DNA of 64,000 nucleotides from Gammaproteobacteria bacterium (GTDB taxonomy: Bacteria; Pseudomonadota; Gammaproteobacteria; Pseudomonadales; Pseudohongiellaceae): contig RFVC01000003.1 in assembly GCA_009922595.1 (NCBI GenBank), forward strand, positions 17,721 through 81,720. Reading direction: 5' to 3'. The notes beneath the pieces were generated by a model. That model was not told the origin of the DNA. It searched no databases and was given only the letters and a program-made list of their open reading frames with translations. Below, in pieces: positions 8,431 to 18,044 of this stretch (within the stretch, counting starts at the first letter, position 1; each line of letters starts with the position of its first letter). The position numbers and the translations under genes are program-made.

Positions 8431-10608
8431 TCAGATTTCAACGCGCTCAACGATGGGAAAGACAACAACCTGACCAATCTGGATGCGGCCTGCATCGACT
8501 TCCGGGTTGTACTGGCGAAAAAGCCACATAGGTACCGACCGCTCCCTGGCCAGATTCACCAGAAAGTCCCCCCGACGAATACTGTGCTGCTCAGTTTCTA
8601 TAATCCGCCAGTTTTGGAAATAGGATGCCTGCAGGTCACGATGAAATTGCCGACGCTGCTGCTCAAAGGTTTTAATATCAATTTTGCTGAAATCCATCTT
8701 CAGCCGCTCACCAATTATCACGGGTTGACGGTAAACCATATCGTTGAGCCGGCGAATATCCCAGGCCCTTATACCAAGCCAATCGGCGTAATGCCCTAGA
8801 GTCTCAGCAGCTTGTATTTCAATGGTGTTATCGGCAAGCACAGTATAGTCAGAGGGATCAGATTCCAGGTCGACTAGCAGCTGCTGGGCATCTTCCTGAC
8901 TGTCAGGCTCAACGGCTGCAGCACTTGAATCAACGACCACTGCTCTGTTTACAAAAAGTGACGAAGTATCTCCAAGCTCCAGTTCCTCATCTTCATTAAT
9001 AATAAGTACTGGCTGTTCTATGGAAACTTCGAAATCGCCAGACACATTTTCCGCTGAAGCGACTAGCGTATCCTCTGAGGATTCCCGTAACTGCAGAACT
9101 TGGCCTGGATAGATTGTGCCACTGTCACTGAGACCGTTAAGCGAAAGCACCGTTTCTATCGGAACACTAAAACGCTTAGCAATAAAAGATACAGTATCGC
9201 CTCGTCTTACCTCGTAGCGACCGGTTGCAGGTATTGGCTGTGGTCCCTGATCGCTGACCACAAGTGTCGGCACGGACCCATCCGGCTGTGGCAGCAGCAG
9301 TGTCTGGCCAACACGGATCCGGTTTCTGTCACGCAGCTGGTTAATGGCAACAAGCTCGGACACAGACGTGTCGTATCTTTCCGCAATCACCGACAGACTG
9401 TCGCCACGCCTAACGGTGTAGCTCATATCAGGAATCTGCTCACCGAAGAGCATTGAGGCCGGAATCGCATTAATTCCGTCAAGCAGGCTGTCATTGAAAA
9501 CGTAGCGATCAAGCTTTAATTCATATCCCTTAGGTATACGCTTGGTACCTGACCATACTGAGGGTTGCAGTGCAGGATTGTCGCGCTGAAGCGAATTAAC
9601 ACTGACTCCGAGGGTTTCCGCGAGAATCTCAGCATCAATGAAAGCATCCAATTCAACTGTTTGAAAATCCGGCTCCCTGTCTTTCAGAATTAGACCAAAA
9701 TATTCCTGCGCATTCTGATCTACATGAAGTGCTGCCAGGAATTGGGGGTAAAAATTGCGGGAAGCGAATCCAAACCGGGGCCCTTTGTAATCGGCAATAA
9801 TTCTGCCGATATCGGTCGAACCAACATCCCTAATGGCGCGAGCAATACCATTAGCGCCATGGTTATAGGCGGTTAATGCTAACGGCCAGCTACCAAGCGC
9901 ATTGTAATTGTATTCCAGTAATTCCATGGCGCCATTAGAAGCCGCATAGGGATCCAAGCGCTGATCCACGACATAGTCTACCCGCATGAAGCGCTGTGCC
10001 GTTGAGCGAACAAATTGCCACATTCCCGTGGCAGCAGCACTTGAGTAGGCGCCGGGGTGATAGGAAGACTCCACGTGAGGAAGAATGGCCAGCTCTATTG
10101 GCATGTCTTTTGACCGAATCACGCTTTCGATATGGTTGCGGTAAGCCCCCGAGCGCTTGATACCCGCAATAAATCGATCGGACTGACCAAGCTGCCAGCG
10201 AATATTATTCGCGGCTGTTGCCAGCCTGTCGTTTGGCGTGTCGTCTCCCCACAGATCCAGGAGACGCTGCTGTGATGGTGTCAGGCCTGATCTTTTGCCT
10301 GAAGCCAGCACGTGTAACTCTTCGCGTATCTTGTCTCTGGTGGAATTTATAAGCTCGCGGTCGCGATCAAGTTTCTGGTAGACAATGGAAAGGTCCTCGG
10401 GATCATGCAGGAACCCACTCTGGGTATCCACCTCGGTATACACTTTGGTCCAGAAATTGATGGCAGGACGAATATTGTCCGGAACAGGAAAATCGGCGCT
10501 GGCCGCGGTCAAACAAAGCGGAGAAAAAAGCAATAAAAACCATATGATGGGCTTAAAACCCAATTTTATTGCTGCATTCATGAAAGAAGTTATTTGGACC
10601 GACTTCAC
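8431..10608 (-). CDS. mltD: Membrane-bound lytic murein transglycosylase D-like, with LysM domains
   Basis: A 725-residue periplasmic peptidoglycan-cleaving enzyme. A hydrophobic export segment (about 20-38) is followed by an N-terminal helical region and an SLT domain whose catalytic Glu is E180 in PHVESSYHP, followed by the GMWQF and TAYNHG motifs of family 1 transglycosylases. The C-terminal half has two clear LysM domains (about 395-438 and 468-510, each beginning V-RRGD) and two weaker ones (about 600-650 and 677-720), for glycan binding. E. coli MltD is 452 residues with two LysM, so this one is long. The start could be GTG at 10608 or ATG at 10581; the latter gives a more usual signal peptide. 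The gene is monocistronic. Confidence 0.87.
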   Translation of the reverse strand: MKSVQITSFMNAAIKLGFKPIIWFLLLFSPLCLTAASADFPVPDNIRPAINFWTKVYTEVDTQSGFLHDPEDLSIVYQKLDRDRELINSTRDKIREELHVLASGKRSGLTPSQQRLLDLWGDDTPNDRLATAANNIRWQLGQSDRFIAGIKRSGAYRNHIESVIRSKDMPIELAILPHVESSYHPGAYSSAAATGMWQFVRSTAQRFMRVDYVVDQRLDPYAASNGAMELLEYNYNALGSWPLALTAYNHGANGIARAIRDVGSTDIGRIIADYKGPRFGFASRNFYPQFLAALHVDQNAQEYFGLILKDREPDFQTVELDAFIDAEILAETLGVSVNSLQRDNPALQPSVWSGTKRIPKGYELKLDRYVFNDSLLDGINAIPASMLFGEQIPDMSYTVRRGDSLSVIAERYDTSVSELVAINQLRDRNRIRVGQTLLLPQPDGSVPTLVVSDQGPQPIPATGRYEVRRGDTVSFIAKRFSVPIETVLSLNGLSDSGTIYPGQVLQLRESSEDTLVASAENVSGDFEVSIEQPVLIINEDEELELGDTSSLFVNRAVVVDSSAAAVEPDSQEDAQQLLVDLESDPSDYTVLADNTIEIQAAETLGHYADWLGIRAWDIRRLNDMVYRQPVIIGERLKMDFSKIDIKTFEQQRRQFHRDLQASYFQNWRIIETEQHSIRRGDFLVNLARERSVPMWLFRQYNPEVDAGRIQIGQVVVFPIVERVEI

Positions 10609-10764
10609 GCGCTTAGGTTAATGGACAAGGTTTTGATATACAAGGAAATTTAAATGGCAAAAATATGACAATTTCAGCGGTCATTAAGCCTCGAATCATC
10701 CAAAAAAACGTTATTAGCGGTGCATGGCCAAGACAAAAAGAAAATGCAAACGTAATTACTCCAT

Positions 10765-11523
10765 TCAATGCGTCATGGCGTAGATGACATAATTAAGACC
10801 AAACCGGTACGCCAGCGCGGTCATTGGTTCCGGGTAGCAGGGGTCGTCGGCGTGCTCCCAGGCATCTCCCATGTCCATGTTGAAATTGATCGCCACGATC
10901 AGCCTGCCCTCATCATCATAGATACCTGACCATTTTTGCGGTCCTTCCAGGCCAGCCTCGCTGGCGCCGCAATAATAAAGGTGTCTTTCCCCCGGTATCT
11001 GGGTGAGTTGGTCAAGGTCGTAAAGGGCATGGAAAATGCCGTCATCAGGGGTCAGGTCCACAATCGGGTACCCCGGCAATACTTTTTGCAACGCGGCAAC
11101 GACGACAGACCACTGGTAGGTGCCATGAAAATCATCGATGACCAGAAACCCGCCACGCATGAGGTATTCCCTGAGGCGACTGGCTTCCTCTACTGTAGGC
11201 GACCAGACTCCCTGCCCTACCTGCTGAGCAAACAGCCAAGGATAGTCATACAGATCATCATCCGTAATTTGGACGTGCTGGCTGTCTTCAGCGACATTGA
11301 TATTAGACAATCGACGCACTCCGCGCGTGAAATGATACTCCGCCGAGGGATAATCAATTGCCCACCAGCCACGCCTGAACCCCCAGCGCCCGCGCCCTCC
11401 GGCTCCCCCATCCGAGTAAACCATGCGTGCCATGTGAAATTCGGCCTCAGGATTTCTCGGCTCTTCCGGCTGTGCAGTTACCGCGGCAGATACGGCGAGA
11501 AAGAAAAGAAAAATAAATTTCAC
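10765..11523 (-). CDS. DUF4159 domain protein, exported
   Basis: A 252-residue protein with a signal peptide (residues 1-17, MKFIFLFFLAVSAAVTA) and a DUF4159 domain. Typical elements are FHMARMVYSDGG near the N terminus, the PWLFAQQVG segment, LREYLMRGGFLVIDDFHG in the middle and AINFNMDMGDAWE near the end. The domain has a glutamine-amidotransferase-like fold and is found mostly in secreted proteins; no activity has been assigned. It is flanked by the transglycosylase and the NIF3-like gene, all on the minus strand, with gaps too wide to prove an operon. Confidence 0.8.
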   Translation of the reverse strand: MKFIFLFFLAVSAAVTAQPEEPRNPEAEFHMARMVYSDGGAGGRGRWGFRRGWWAIDYPSAEYHFTRGVRRLSNINVAEDSQHVQITDDDLYDYPWLFAQQVGQGVWSPTVEEASRLREYLMRGGFLVIDDFHGTYQWSVVVAALQKVLPGYPIVDLTPDDGIFHALYDLDQLTQIPGERHLYYCGASEAGLEGPQKWSGIYDDEGRLIVAINFNMDMGDAWEHADDPCYPEPMTALAYRFGLNYVIYAMTH

Positions 11524-11586
11524 GAATATGGGAATAATAAATTGTGAGCAAAGGTTAACTATAAAGCCAAACGCGATGGGGAGTAA

Positions 11587-11898
11587 CTAAAAATCTTCTA
11601 ACCTGAAAACATCATAGGCCGGTTCCTCGTAGGGATGACTGGCTTTCAGTGCCGCAATGATTTCCTTGATAAGGGCATCCTCGCATACCAGTTCAACCTT
11701 GTATTCATCGACCTGTTCTACAGCCCCTTGATTACCGATATGGGGATTGCTGCCTTCCAGGGCACGAAACTGTCCTGTCCCGAGCGTATGCCAGCAACAG
11801 CTGTCATAGTCGCCGATTTTACCGGCTCCCGCTTCAAAAAGTGCGGCTTTCACAATTTCCAGATGGCTGCCAGGAACGAAAAAATTCAATTTATACAT
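11587..11898 (-). CDS. NIF3/YqfO-like stand-alone domain protein
   Basis: A 103-residue cytosolic protein matching the small PII-like domain inserted in or free-standing from NIF3 proteins (COG3323). Typical features are the opening MYKLNFFVPGSHLEIVKAAL, the GAGKIGDYDSCCWHTLGTGQ segment, and the HPYEEPAYDVF motif near the C terminus. Its role is unknown; the conserved residues are often described as metal binding in full-length NIF3 proteins. Its 63-bp gap to the DUF4159 gene leaves room for a separate promoter. Confidence 0.82.
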   Translation of the reverse strand: MYKLNFFVPGSHLEIVKAALFEAGAGKIGDYDSCCWHTLGTGQFRALEGSNPHIGNQGAVEQVDEYKVELVCEDALIKEIIAALKASHPYEEPAYDVFRLEDF

Positions 11899-12155
11899 AG
11901 GGTTAGCTTAACAAATAATCCTTGGCAAAAAAAAGCGAGATAAAAAGTTGCTCATAACTGTATATGTGTATTAATGAACCAATACACTAGCCAAGAGAGT
12001 TTTGACTAGTTCAGCATTGACGCACAATCCGGCATACCTATTTACAAGTAGCTTAAAGCCTTTAAGCCCACGTACGCTATAGCAATCAAATCCGCTGCTT
12101 TATCCGTATACTCGAAGTAGATTCTTAAAATTACTCTCGCGGATACAACAGGCCT

Positions 12156-13625
12156 TTGAAACTCCAGCTTATTCTTGGCAGCCAGCTATTTCCTGTCCAC
12201 TTTTACCAGGACGCTGAACATATTTTCATGTGCGAGGATCTTGGCCTCTGTACACACTTCCGTTACCACAAGCACAAGCTCATTTTTTTTCTGGCGGCAA
12301 TGAGAAATTATCGTGACACCCTTTCATCAAATCCTGGCAAAACAGTTCACTACTTCGAGCTGGATCCTGATGTTAGTTTTTTCAGACGGCTCAGACTAAC
12401 CATAGATGAAAAAAGCGTATCAGCATTGCAGTGCTTTGAGATAGAAGATAAGTTTTTCGAAAAGGCCCTTGAAGAATTCTGTCAGGACCTTGGCATTAAA
12501 TTATCCATAGCCCCCTCTCCGATGTTCCTGGTAACAAGAGATGCTTTCCGTGAGTACAAGCAGCGGGTAAAGAAACCTTTCATGAAAAGCTTCTATGAAG
12601 GTATTCGACAAGACCATGGCATCCTGATGACAAAGGAAAATACACCAATCGGCGGCAAATACAGCTTTGATGCGGAGAACCGAAAAAAAATCCCGAAGAA
12701 GTTCAATGTCATTCAAACGCCGCTAAAAAGCAAAGATGACCAGAACACAAGGAATGTTATAGCGCTTGTTGACAGGTATTTTCCAGACCATCCTGGATCA
12801 AGCAATAATTTCTGGCTGGAAGTAGACAGGAAAGGCGCACTTGATGCGCTGAATTACTTCTTTGCCAACAAGTTTGAAAACTTCGGAGTTTATGAGGACG
12901 CCATTGATGACCGGGACCCCTTCCTCTACCACTCGGTATTGAGCCCATACCTGAATATCGGTTTTATTACACCCGAAGAAATCATTGAAAAGGCACTCGA
13001 GGCTGAGGCCCCTTTAAATTCAAAGGAAGGTTTTATTCGCCAAGTCATTGGTTGGCGCGAATTCATCAGGGGCATTTACCAGGAATATTCTGAAATCCAG
13101 AGCGAGGCCAATTTTTTCTCACACCAGAACAAGCTAGGGGAAGCCTGGTATACGGGTGAGACTGGTATTCCACCGCTTGATGATGCCATAAGGAAAGCCC
13201 TGTCCTATGGTTATTGTCATCACATAGAAAGGCTGATGATCATTTCCAATATCATGCTGCTCTGTGAGATCGCCCCAAAGGAAGTCCATGGCTGGTTCAT
13301 GGAAATGTTTGTTGATTCTAGCGACTGGGTCATGGGGCCCAATGTCTATGGTATGTCGCAGTTCAGTGATGGCGGTATATTTGCCACGAAACCTTACATA
13401 GCCGGTTCTAATTACATCCGCAAGATGAGTCACTATAAGAAAGACAGCTGGGACGATATTCTAGACGGCCTATACTGGCGCTTCATTGAAAAACACCGCG
13501 ACTTTTTCGGCAAAAACTACCGCATGAGCATGATGGTTAAATTGCTGGACAAACTAGATCGGAAAAGAAAAGCGCGGATTTTTCAAAAGGCCGAGACTTT
13601 CATTAGCAGGACTACTCGACAGTAG
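12156..13625 (+). CDS. Photolyase/cryptochrome-related protein (DPRP family) without Fe-S cysteines
   Basis: A 489-residue protein of the deoxyribodipyrimidine photolyase-related family (Pfam DPRP). It begins with the alpha/beta antenna domain (LQLILGSQLFPVHF) and contains the FAD-domain signatures VIGWREFIRGIY, HHIERLMIISN, YGMSQFSDGG and ATKPYIAGSNYI. The family includes bacterial (6-4) photolyases such as Agrobacterium PhrB, which carry a 4Fe-4S cluster. Where PhrB has its CxxC and third Cys this protein reads MSHYKKDSWDDILDGLYWRF, without cysteines. Such cluster-free members seem to occur in other marine bacteria. The start is TTG with AGG 3 nt upstream; an in-frame stop at 12126-12128 and no ATG between leave no better start. 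Likely role: light-dependent DNA repair or signalling. Confidence 0.8.
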   Translation: MKLQLILGSQLFPVHFYQDAEHIFMCEDLGLCTHFRYHKHKLIFFLAAMRNYRDTLSSNPGKTVHYFELDPDVSFFRRLRLTIDEKSVSALQCFEIEDKFFEKALEEFCQDLGIKLSIAPSPMFLVTRDAFREYKQRVKKPFMKSFYEGIRQDHGILMTKENTPIGGKYSFDAENRKKIPKKFNVIQTPLKSKDDQNTRNVIALVDRYFPDHPGSSNNFWLEVDRKGALDALNYFFANKFENFGVYEDAIDDRDPFLYHSVLSPYLNIGFITPEEIIEKALEAEAPLNSKEGFIRQVIGWREFIRGIYQEYSEIQSEANFFSHQNKLGEAWYTGETGIPPLDDAIRKALSYGYCHHIERLMIISNIMLLCEIAPKEVHGWFMEMFVDSSDWVMGPNVYGMSQFSDGGIFATKPYIAGSNYIRKMSHYKKDSWDDILDGLYWRFIEKHRDFFGKNYRMSMMVKLLDKLDRKRKARIFQKAETFISRTTRQ

Positions 13626-13688
13626 GACTTGCCGCGCTCAACTGAAGCTCTATTGCTGCTAGTCTTAACGCCAGCAGCAAATAAGTAA

Positions 13689-16600
13689 TCAGTTCAGCCA
13701 GAGGCGCGCATTTCGGAACATGCGCATGGTCGGGCCGTCTTCCCCCCACTCATCACTCTGCCAGGCGTTAGCGACTGCACGGAAGACCCTTTCTGGGTGC
13801 GGCATCATAATGGTGAAACGCCCATCTTGACTGCAAATGCCCGTGATGCCTTCTGGAGAGCCATTCGGGTTGGCCGGGTATCTTGAAGCTATATTTTCGA
13901 AGTTATCGATAAACTGCAGGGCCACGGTACCGCTAGCAAGTGCAGCCGCTTCAGCTTTTCTGGACGCAAACTCGGCCCTGCCCTCACCATGGGCACAGGC
14001 AATAGGAAAGACAGAAGCGGTCATATCCCTGAAGAATACTGAATTGGAATCGGCCACTTTTACCAGCACTGTTCTGCCTTCAAACTGCTCTGAGCGGTTG
14101 CGCACAAACCGCGGCCAGTGATCGGTTCCGGGAATCAGTTCATGCAGGTTGGACATCATCTGACAGCCATTGCAAACACCTAGCGCCAGCGTCTCGCCAC
14201 GACAGAAAAATTGTTCGAATTCTTTTCTTGCCCTTTCGTTGAATAAAATTGACTTGGCCCAGCCTTCGCCGGCACCAAGTACATCCCCGTAAGAAAATCC
14301 GCCACAGGCTGCCAGGGCATTGAAGTTATCCAGTGAGACATTGCCGCTGATGATGTCACTCATGTGAACGTCAATACTGTCAAAACCGGCCCGATCAAAA
14401 GCCGCGGCCATTTCCATTTGAGAGTTAACACCCTGCTCTCTGAGAATGGCGATACGCGGACGTTCGCCAAGGGCAATAAAAGGATGACTGATGTCTTCAT
14501 CAGAAGCATAGGTCAGCTTGGACTGTAAGCCAGGATTATCGGCTTCGAGAATACTGTCGAATTCTTCATCAGCACATTCGGAGTTATCACGGATACGCTG
14601 GATCTGGTAACTGGTTTCTGACCAGAGCCGCTGAAAATGTGTGCGCGTATTCTCCAGCACCACGTTGCCGGCAAGTGTAAAACGCACCGTATCTTCAGGT
14701 ACCGGCCTGCCAATGCCGCAACAGATATCGAGTAAACCGGCTTCATCCGCAATTTCTTTTACCCTGCTGATATTGTCTTCACTGACCTGGATGACTGCAC
14801 CGAGTTCCTCATTGAACAGGGTGTCGAGTGCATGGCCCTGGCTGCTGGCATCATCCAGATGAATATCCAGGCCGCAGTGACCCGCGAATGCCATCTCGAC
14901 CAGGGTGGTAAAGACACCGCCATCGGAGCGGTCGTGGTAGGCCAACAGCAGATCTTCCTCTAAGCAGTCCTGAATAAAACCGAAGAAGGCCTTCAGATCA
15001 GAGGAACTGTGTACATCAGGGACTTCACTGCCCAGCGCCTTGTAGACCTGCGCCAGTGCCGACCCACCCAGACGGTTGGAGCCAAGACCAAGATCAAGCA
15101 GTATAAGGCGGGAGTCGCCTTCATCAAGACGCAGCTCTGGTGTCGCTGTTTTGCGAATATCACTGACCGGTGCAAACGCGGAAATAATCAAGGACAAGGG
15201 TGCGGTTACGCTTTTTTCCTTCCCCTGATCCTCCCAGACTGTGCGCATGGACATGGAGTCCTTGCCAACGGGTATGGTGATGCCAAGTTCAGGACAGAAT
15301 TCCATACCAACGGCTTTTACCGTTTCATACAGATTGGCATCCTCGCCGGGATAACCCGCCGGCGCCATCCAGTTCGCGGAAAGGCGGATGTCACTGATTT
15401 TATGGATGCGGGTACTAGCTATATTGGTGATGGACTCGGCTACGGCCATCCGCCCCGAGGCCGGCGCGTTAATCAGAGCGCTTGGCGTGCGCTCACCCAT
15501 CGCCATGGCTTCGCCGTGGTAACTGTCGTAAGTGAGCGCCGTAACAGCGGCATCGGCTACCGGCACCTGCCAAGGCCCAACCATTTGTTCTCGCGCCACC
15601 AGGCCAGTGATACAGCGGTCGCCTATCGTAATCAGAAAGCTCTTGCTTGCTACTGTCGGTAGCTGCAACACACGCTCTGCTGCATCGTTGGCATCAATGC
15701 CGCCTAGATCAAAATCTGTGAATGCCTGTTTTACTGAAGCCACATCACGATGCATTCTTGGTGGTTTACCAAAAAGCACTGACATGGGCAGATCAATGGG
15801 GGCGTTTTCAAAGTGTGAATCTTTCAGCTCCAGGTGCAAAGCTTCTGTCGCTTCGCCGACCACGGCAAATGGGCAACGCTCTCTTTGACAGATGGCGGCA
15901 AAATCCCCAAGACGGCTTTCCGGAATTGCTATCACGTATCTTTCTTGGGCCTCGTTGCACCAGATTTCCATAGGAGACATGCCGTGTTCTGCGTTGGGAA
16001 TATCACGCAGCCTGAATTTGCCGCCCCGCTCGCCGTCCTTCACCAGTTCCGGAAGGGCATTCGAAAGCCCGCCGGCACCAACATCGTGAATAAAACTAAT
16101 CGGGTTGTTCTCGCTGAGACCCCAGCACTGGTCAATAACTTCCTGGCAGCGGCGTTCCATCTCGGCGTTGTCACGCTGCACAGAGGCAAAGTCAAGATCC
16201 TCATTGCTGGCGCCGGAAGCCATTGATGACGCAGCCCCGCCGCCAAGACCAATGAGCATAGCCGGGCCACCGAGCACCACCAGTTTCGCCCCGACAGGAA
16301 TATCCTGCTTCTGCACGTGTCCTGCACGGATGTTGCCGACCCCCCCGGCAATCATTATCGGCTTGTGATAGCCACGCACACCGTCCGGCGCCTCTTCCTC
16401 GAAGGTGCGGAAATAGCCGCAGAGATTTGGCCTACCGTATTCGTTGTTGAAGGCAGCACCCCCAATAGGCCCCTCGATCATGATGTCCAGTGCTGAGACG
16501 ATATGGCCGGGTTTGCCGTAATCGGTTTCCCATGGCTGTAGAAAGCCGGGAATTTTCAAGTTGGAAACACTGAAACCAGTCAGACCAGCCTTAGGCTTAC

Positions 16601-17573
16601 CGCCAGTACCAGTTGCCCCTTCATCGCGGATTTCTCCGCCGGAACCGGTAGATGCCCCCGGGTATGGGGCTATAGCGGTAGGATGGTTGTGGGTTTCGAC
16701 CTTACAGAGAATGTGAACATCCTCCTCATGATAGGTGAACTGGCGAGTCTGAGGATCGGGGAAAAAACGCCCGGCCTTGAAGCCTTCAAACACGGCCGCA
16801 TTGTCCTTGTAGGCAGAAAGAATGCCCTTGCTGTTGTTTTCATGCGTATTACGGATCATCGCGAATAGGGAGTGATCCTGGTCCTGTCCATCAATGGTCC
16901 AAGATGCATTAAAGATCTTGTGTCGACAGTGTTCAGAGTTTGCCTGGGCAAACATCATCAGCTCAATATCATTAGGGTTTCTGCCCAGGCCTGAAAAACT
17001 TTTAACGAGGTAATCAATTTCATCATCGGCCAGTGCCAAGCCCATTCGGCTGTTCGCTTCCTCAAGGGCGAGTCTTCCGCCGCCAAGAATGTCCACGTTA
17101 TTCATGGCAGAGGGGTTGGACTGTTCGAACAACACAGAGGCTTCATCGGTTGAGGCCATCACGGCCTGAGTCATGCGATCGTGCAGCAACGCCTTGAGCC
17201 CATTACGGTCGTAATCAGCATCAGCTTCCACCAGGTAGGCAGTGCCACGTTCTACCCTTTTTAATTTGCTGAGTCCACAGTTCCAGGCGATATCAGTGGC
17301 CTTGCTGGACCAGGGTGAAATAGTCCCAGTCCTTGGTGTTACAAGGTAAAAGTCACCGGCTGCAGGATCAAGGGCATCATGCTGGCGAGGACCGTAGGTC
17401 AGAAGCCTTTCTAGAATTGCCATTTCCTGCGCAGAGAAATCTTCCGACACGTCGACAAAATGATAAAAATAGGTATGAACAGCCTTGATGGCAGGATGGG
17501 CAGTCTGGATTGTCTGGAGCAGTTTCTGGCTGGAAAAAGCAGAGAGAGCTGGAGCTCCACGTAGGGTTAGCAT
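13689..17573 (-). CDS. purL: Phosphoribosylformylglycinamidine synthase
   Basis: Full-length PurL (1294 residues; E. coli 1295). It converts FGAR, glutamine and ATP to FGAM in purine synthesis, in the cytosol. The N-terminal and linker domains are followed by two AIRS-like ATP-binding halves (motifs [12 protein letters not shown] and GKDSMSMRT) and a C-terminal class I glutaminase whose nucleophile is the Cys in GVCNGCQMM (about 1135), with the partners HGEGRAEF and MPHPERVFR. It is transcribed alone, away from the candidate sRNA. In many gammaproteobacteria purL lies close to tadA and guaA; here about 5 kb of extra genes separate purL from tadA. Confidence 0.97.
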   Translation of the reverse strand: MLTLRGAPALSAFSSQKLLQTIQTAHPAIKAVHTYFYHFVDVSEDFSAQEMAILERLLTYGPRQHDALDPAAGDFYLVTPRTGTISPWSSKATDIAWNCGLSKLKRVERGTAYLVEADADYDRNGLKALLHDRMTQAVMASTDEASVLFEQSNPSAMNNVDILGGGRLALEEANSRMGLALADDEIDYLVKSFSGLGRNPNDIELMMFAQANSEHCRHKIFNASWTIDGQDQDHSLFAMIRNTHENNSKGILSAYKDNAAVFEGFKAGRFFPDPQTRQFTYHEEDVHILCKVETHNHPTAIAPYPGASTGSGGEIRDEGATGTGGKPKAGLTGFSVSNLKIPGFLQPWETDYGKPGHIVSALDIMIEGPIGGAAFNNEYGRPNLCGYFRTFEEEAPDGVRGYHKPIMIAGGVGNIRAGHVQKQDIPVGAKLVVLGGPAMLIGLGGGAASSMASGASNEDLDFASVQRDNAEMERRCQEVIDQCWGLSENNPISFIHDVGAGGLSNALPELVKDGERGGKFRLRDIPNAEHGMSPMEIWCNEAQERYVIAIPESRLGDFAAICQRERCPFAVVGEATEALHLELKDSHFENAPIDLPMSVLFGKPPRMHRDVASVKQAFTDFDLGGIDANDAAERVLQLPTVASKSFLITIGDRCITGLVAREQMVGPWQVPVADAAVTALTYDSYHGEAMAMGERTPSALINAPASGRMAVAESITNIASTRIHKISDIRLSANWMAPAGYPGEDANLYETVKAVGMEFCPELGITIPVGKDSMSMRTVWEDQGKEKSVTAPLSLIISAFAPVSDIRKTATPELRLDEGDSRLILLDLGLGSNRLGGSALAQVYKALGSEVPDVHSSSDLKAFFGFIQDCLEEDLLLAYHDRSDGGVFTTLVEMAFAGHCGLDIHLDDASSQGHALDTLFNEELGAVIQVSEDNISRVKEIADEAGLLDICCGIGRPVPEDTVRFTLAGNVVLENTRTHFQRLWSETSYQIQRIRDNSECADEEFDSILEADNPGLQSKLTYASDEDISHPFIALGERPRIAILREQGVNSQMEMAAAFDRAGFDSIDVHMSDIISGNVSLDNFNALAACGGFSYGDVLGAGEGWAKSILFNERARKEFEQFFCRGETLALGVCNGCQMMSNLHELIPGTDHWPRFVRNRSEQFEGRTVLVKVADSNSVFFRDMTASVFPIACAHGEGRAEFASRKAEAAALASGTVALQFIDNFENIASRYPANPNGSPEGITGICSQDGRFTIMMPHPERVFRAVANAWQSDEWGEDGPTMRMFRNARLWLN

Positions 17574-17706
17574 CGCTTGCTGAAAATCCTGGGCGACCGA
17601 GTTAAAACAAGTTTTATATTCTACTGGAAATGGTCACCTACATGAATAAGCAGAGGCGCCTTTTACGCTGAAGCTGGGTGATTTTTGAACGTTAAAAGCA
17701 GGATAA

Positions 17707-17750
17707 GCACCAGTTTGGGCTTTCTATTCTTTAGCGCACCAAAAGCGTGC
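17707..17750 (+). promoter_or_regulatory. Candidate NtrC-type binding sites upstream of a sigma-54 promoter
   Basis: At 17736-17750 the sequence GCACCAAAAGCGTGC is an inverted repeat GCAC-N7-GTGC, the layout of NtrC sites. A second, half-conserved site (GCACC-N5-GG) starts at 17707, about 29 bp or three helical turns away. The centres lie near -131 and -160 relative to the predicted start at 17874, in the range of the NtrC enhancers of glnA. NtrC identity is an inference from motif similarity. Confidence 0.5.
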
Positions 17751-17847
17751 TCCAAGTTAGATCATCGTCAGGGCCTTTACAAGAGAATTTTTCCCAAAAA
17801 GCAGAAATATTTAATATTTTCAGTTAGTTAAATAAAATTTGCCAAGT

Positions 17848-17863
17848 TGGCACACTCTCTGCA
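17848..17863 (+). promoter_or_regulatory. Sigma-54 (-24/-12) promoter
   Basis: The sequence TGGCACACTCTCTGCA fits the RpoN consensus TGGCACG-N4-TTGCA, with invariant GG (17849-17850) and GC (17861-17862) separated correctly by 12 bp. Twelve bases further on is the first base of a stem-loop RNA. No protein-coding gene starts downstream on this strand before the terminator, so the product should be an RNA. Confidence 0.7.
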
Positions 17864-17873
17864 TGTAGATGAG

Positions 17874-17986
17874 TAACGGACAATATTACTTCTCCCCTTT
17901 TGTGATAGCGACCGTTATTTCCCCTTGAGACCCCCCAAGTCTCTATTACTTTGTATAGGCCCCTGCCCCCAGGGGCCTTTTTTTTT
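17874..17986 (+). ncRNA. Candidate nitrogen-regulated small RNA with C-rich loops
   Basis: A roughly 113-nt RNA is predicted between the sigma-54 promoter and the terminator. Stem-loop 1 pairs TAACGG (17874-17879) with CCGTTA (17912-17917), with an inner helix ACAA/TTGT, and exposes ACTTCTCCCC. Stem-loop 2 pairs GAGAC (17927-17931) with GTCTC (17939-17943), with loop CCCCCAA. The terminator hairpin has a CCCC tetraloop. A further single-stranded CCCC lies at 17921-17924. The predicted start coincides with the first base of stem 1. No ribosome-binding site or convincing coding frame is present. C-rich loops are typical of sRNAs that pair with Shine-Dalgarno regions, as in NrsZ-like or sX13-like RNAs. 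I recognise no named family. Confidence 0.6.
17957..17986 (+). terminator. Strong Rho-independent terminator of the candidate sRNA
   Basis: A 9-bp stem (AGGCCCCTG / CAGGGGCCT) with loop CCCC is followed by nine T on the plus strand (17978-17986). The minus strand lacks a T tract, so the terminator serves plus-strand transcription, although no plus-strand protein gene lies upstream. This is the best single piece of evidence for an RNA gene here. Confidence 0.85.
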
Positions 17987-18044
17987 ACTGTCTTTTTAGG
18001 ATGCTTTACCACCTTTGACAGCCTTTGACACCTGTTCGTTCTGT

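Noticed and set aside
17824..18012. A 62-codon minus-strand frame opposite the candidate sRNA.
   Set aside because: It is Lys/Arg-rich and low in complexity, has no ribosome-binding site, and its whole length is explained by the promoter, stems and terminator on the other strand.
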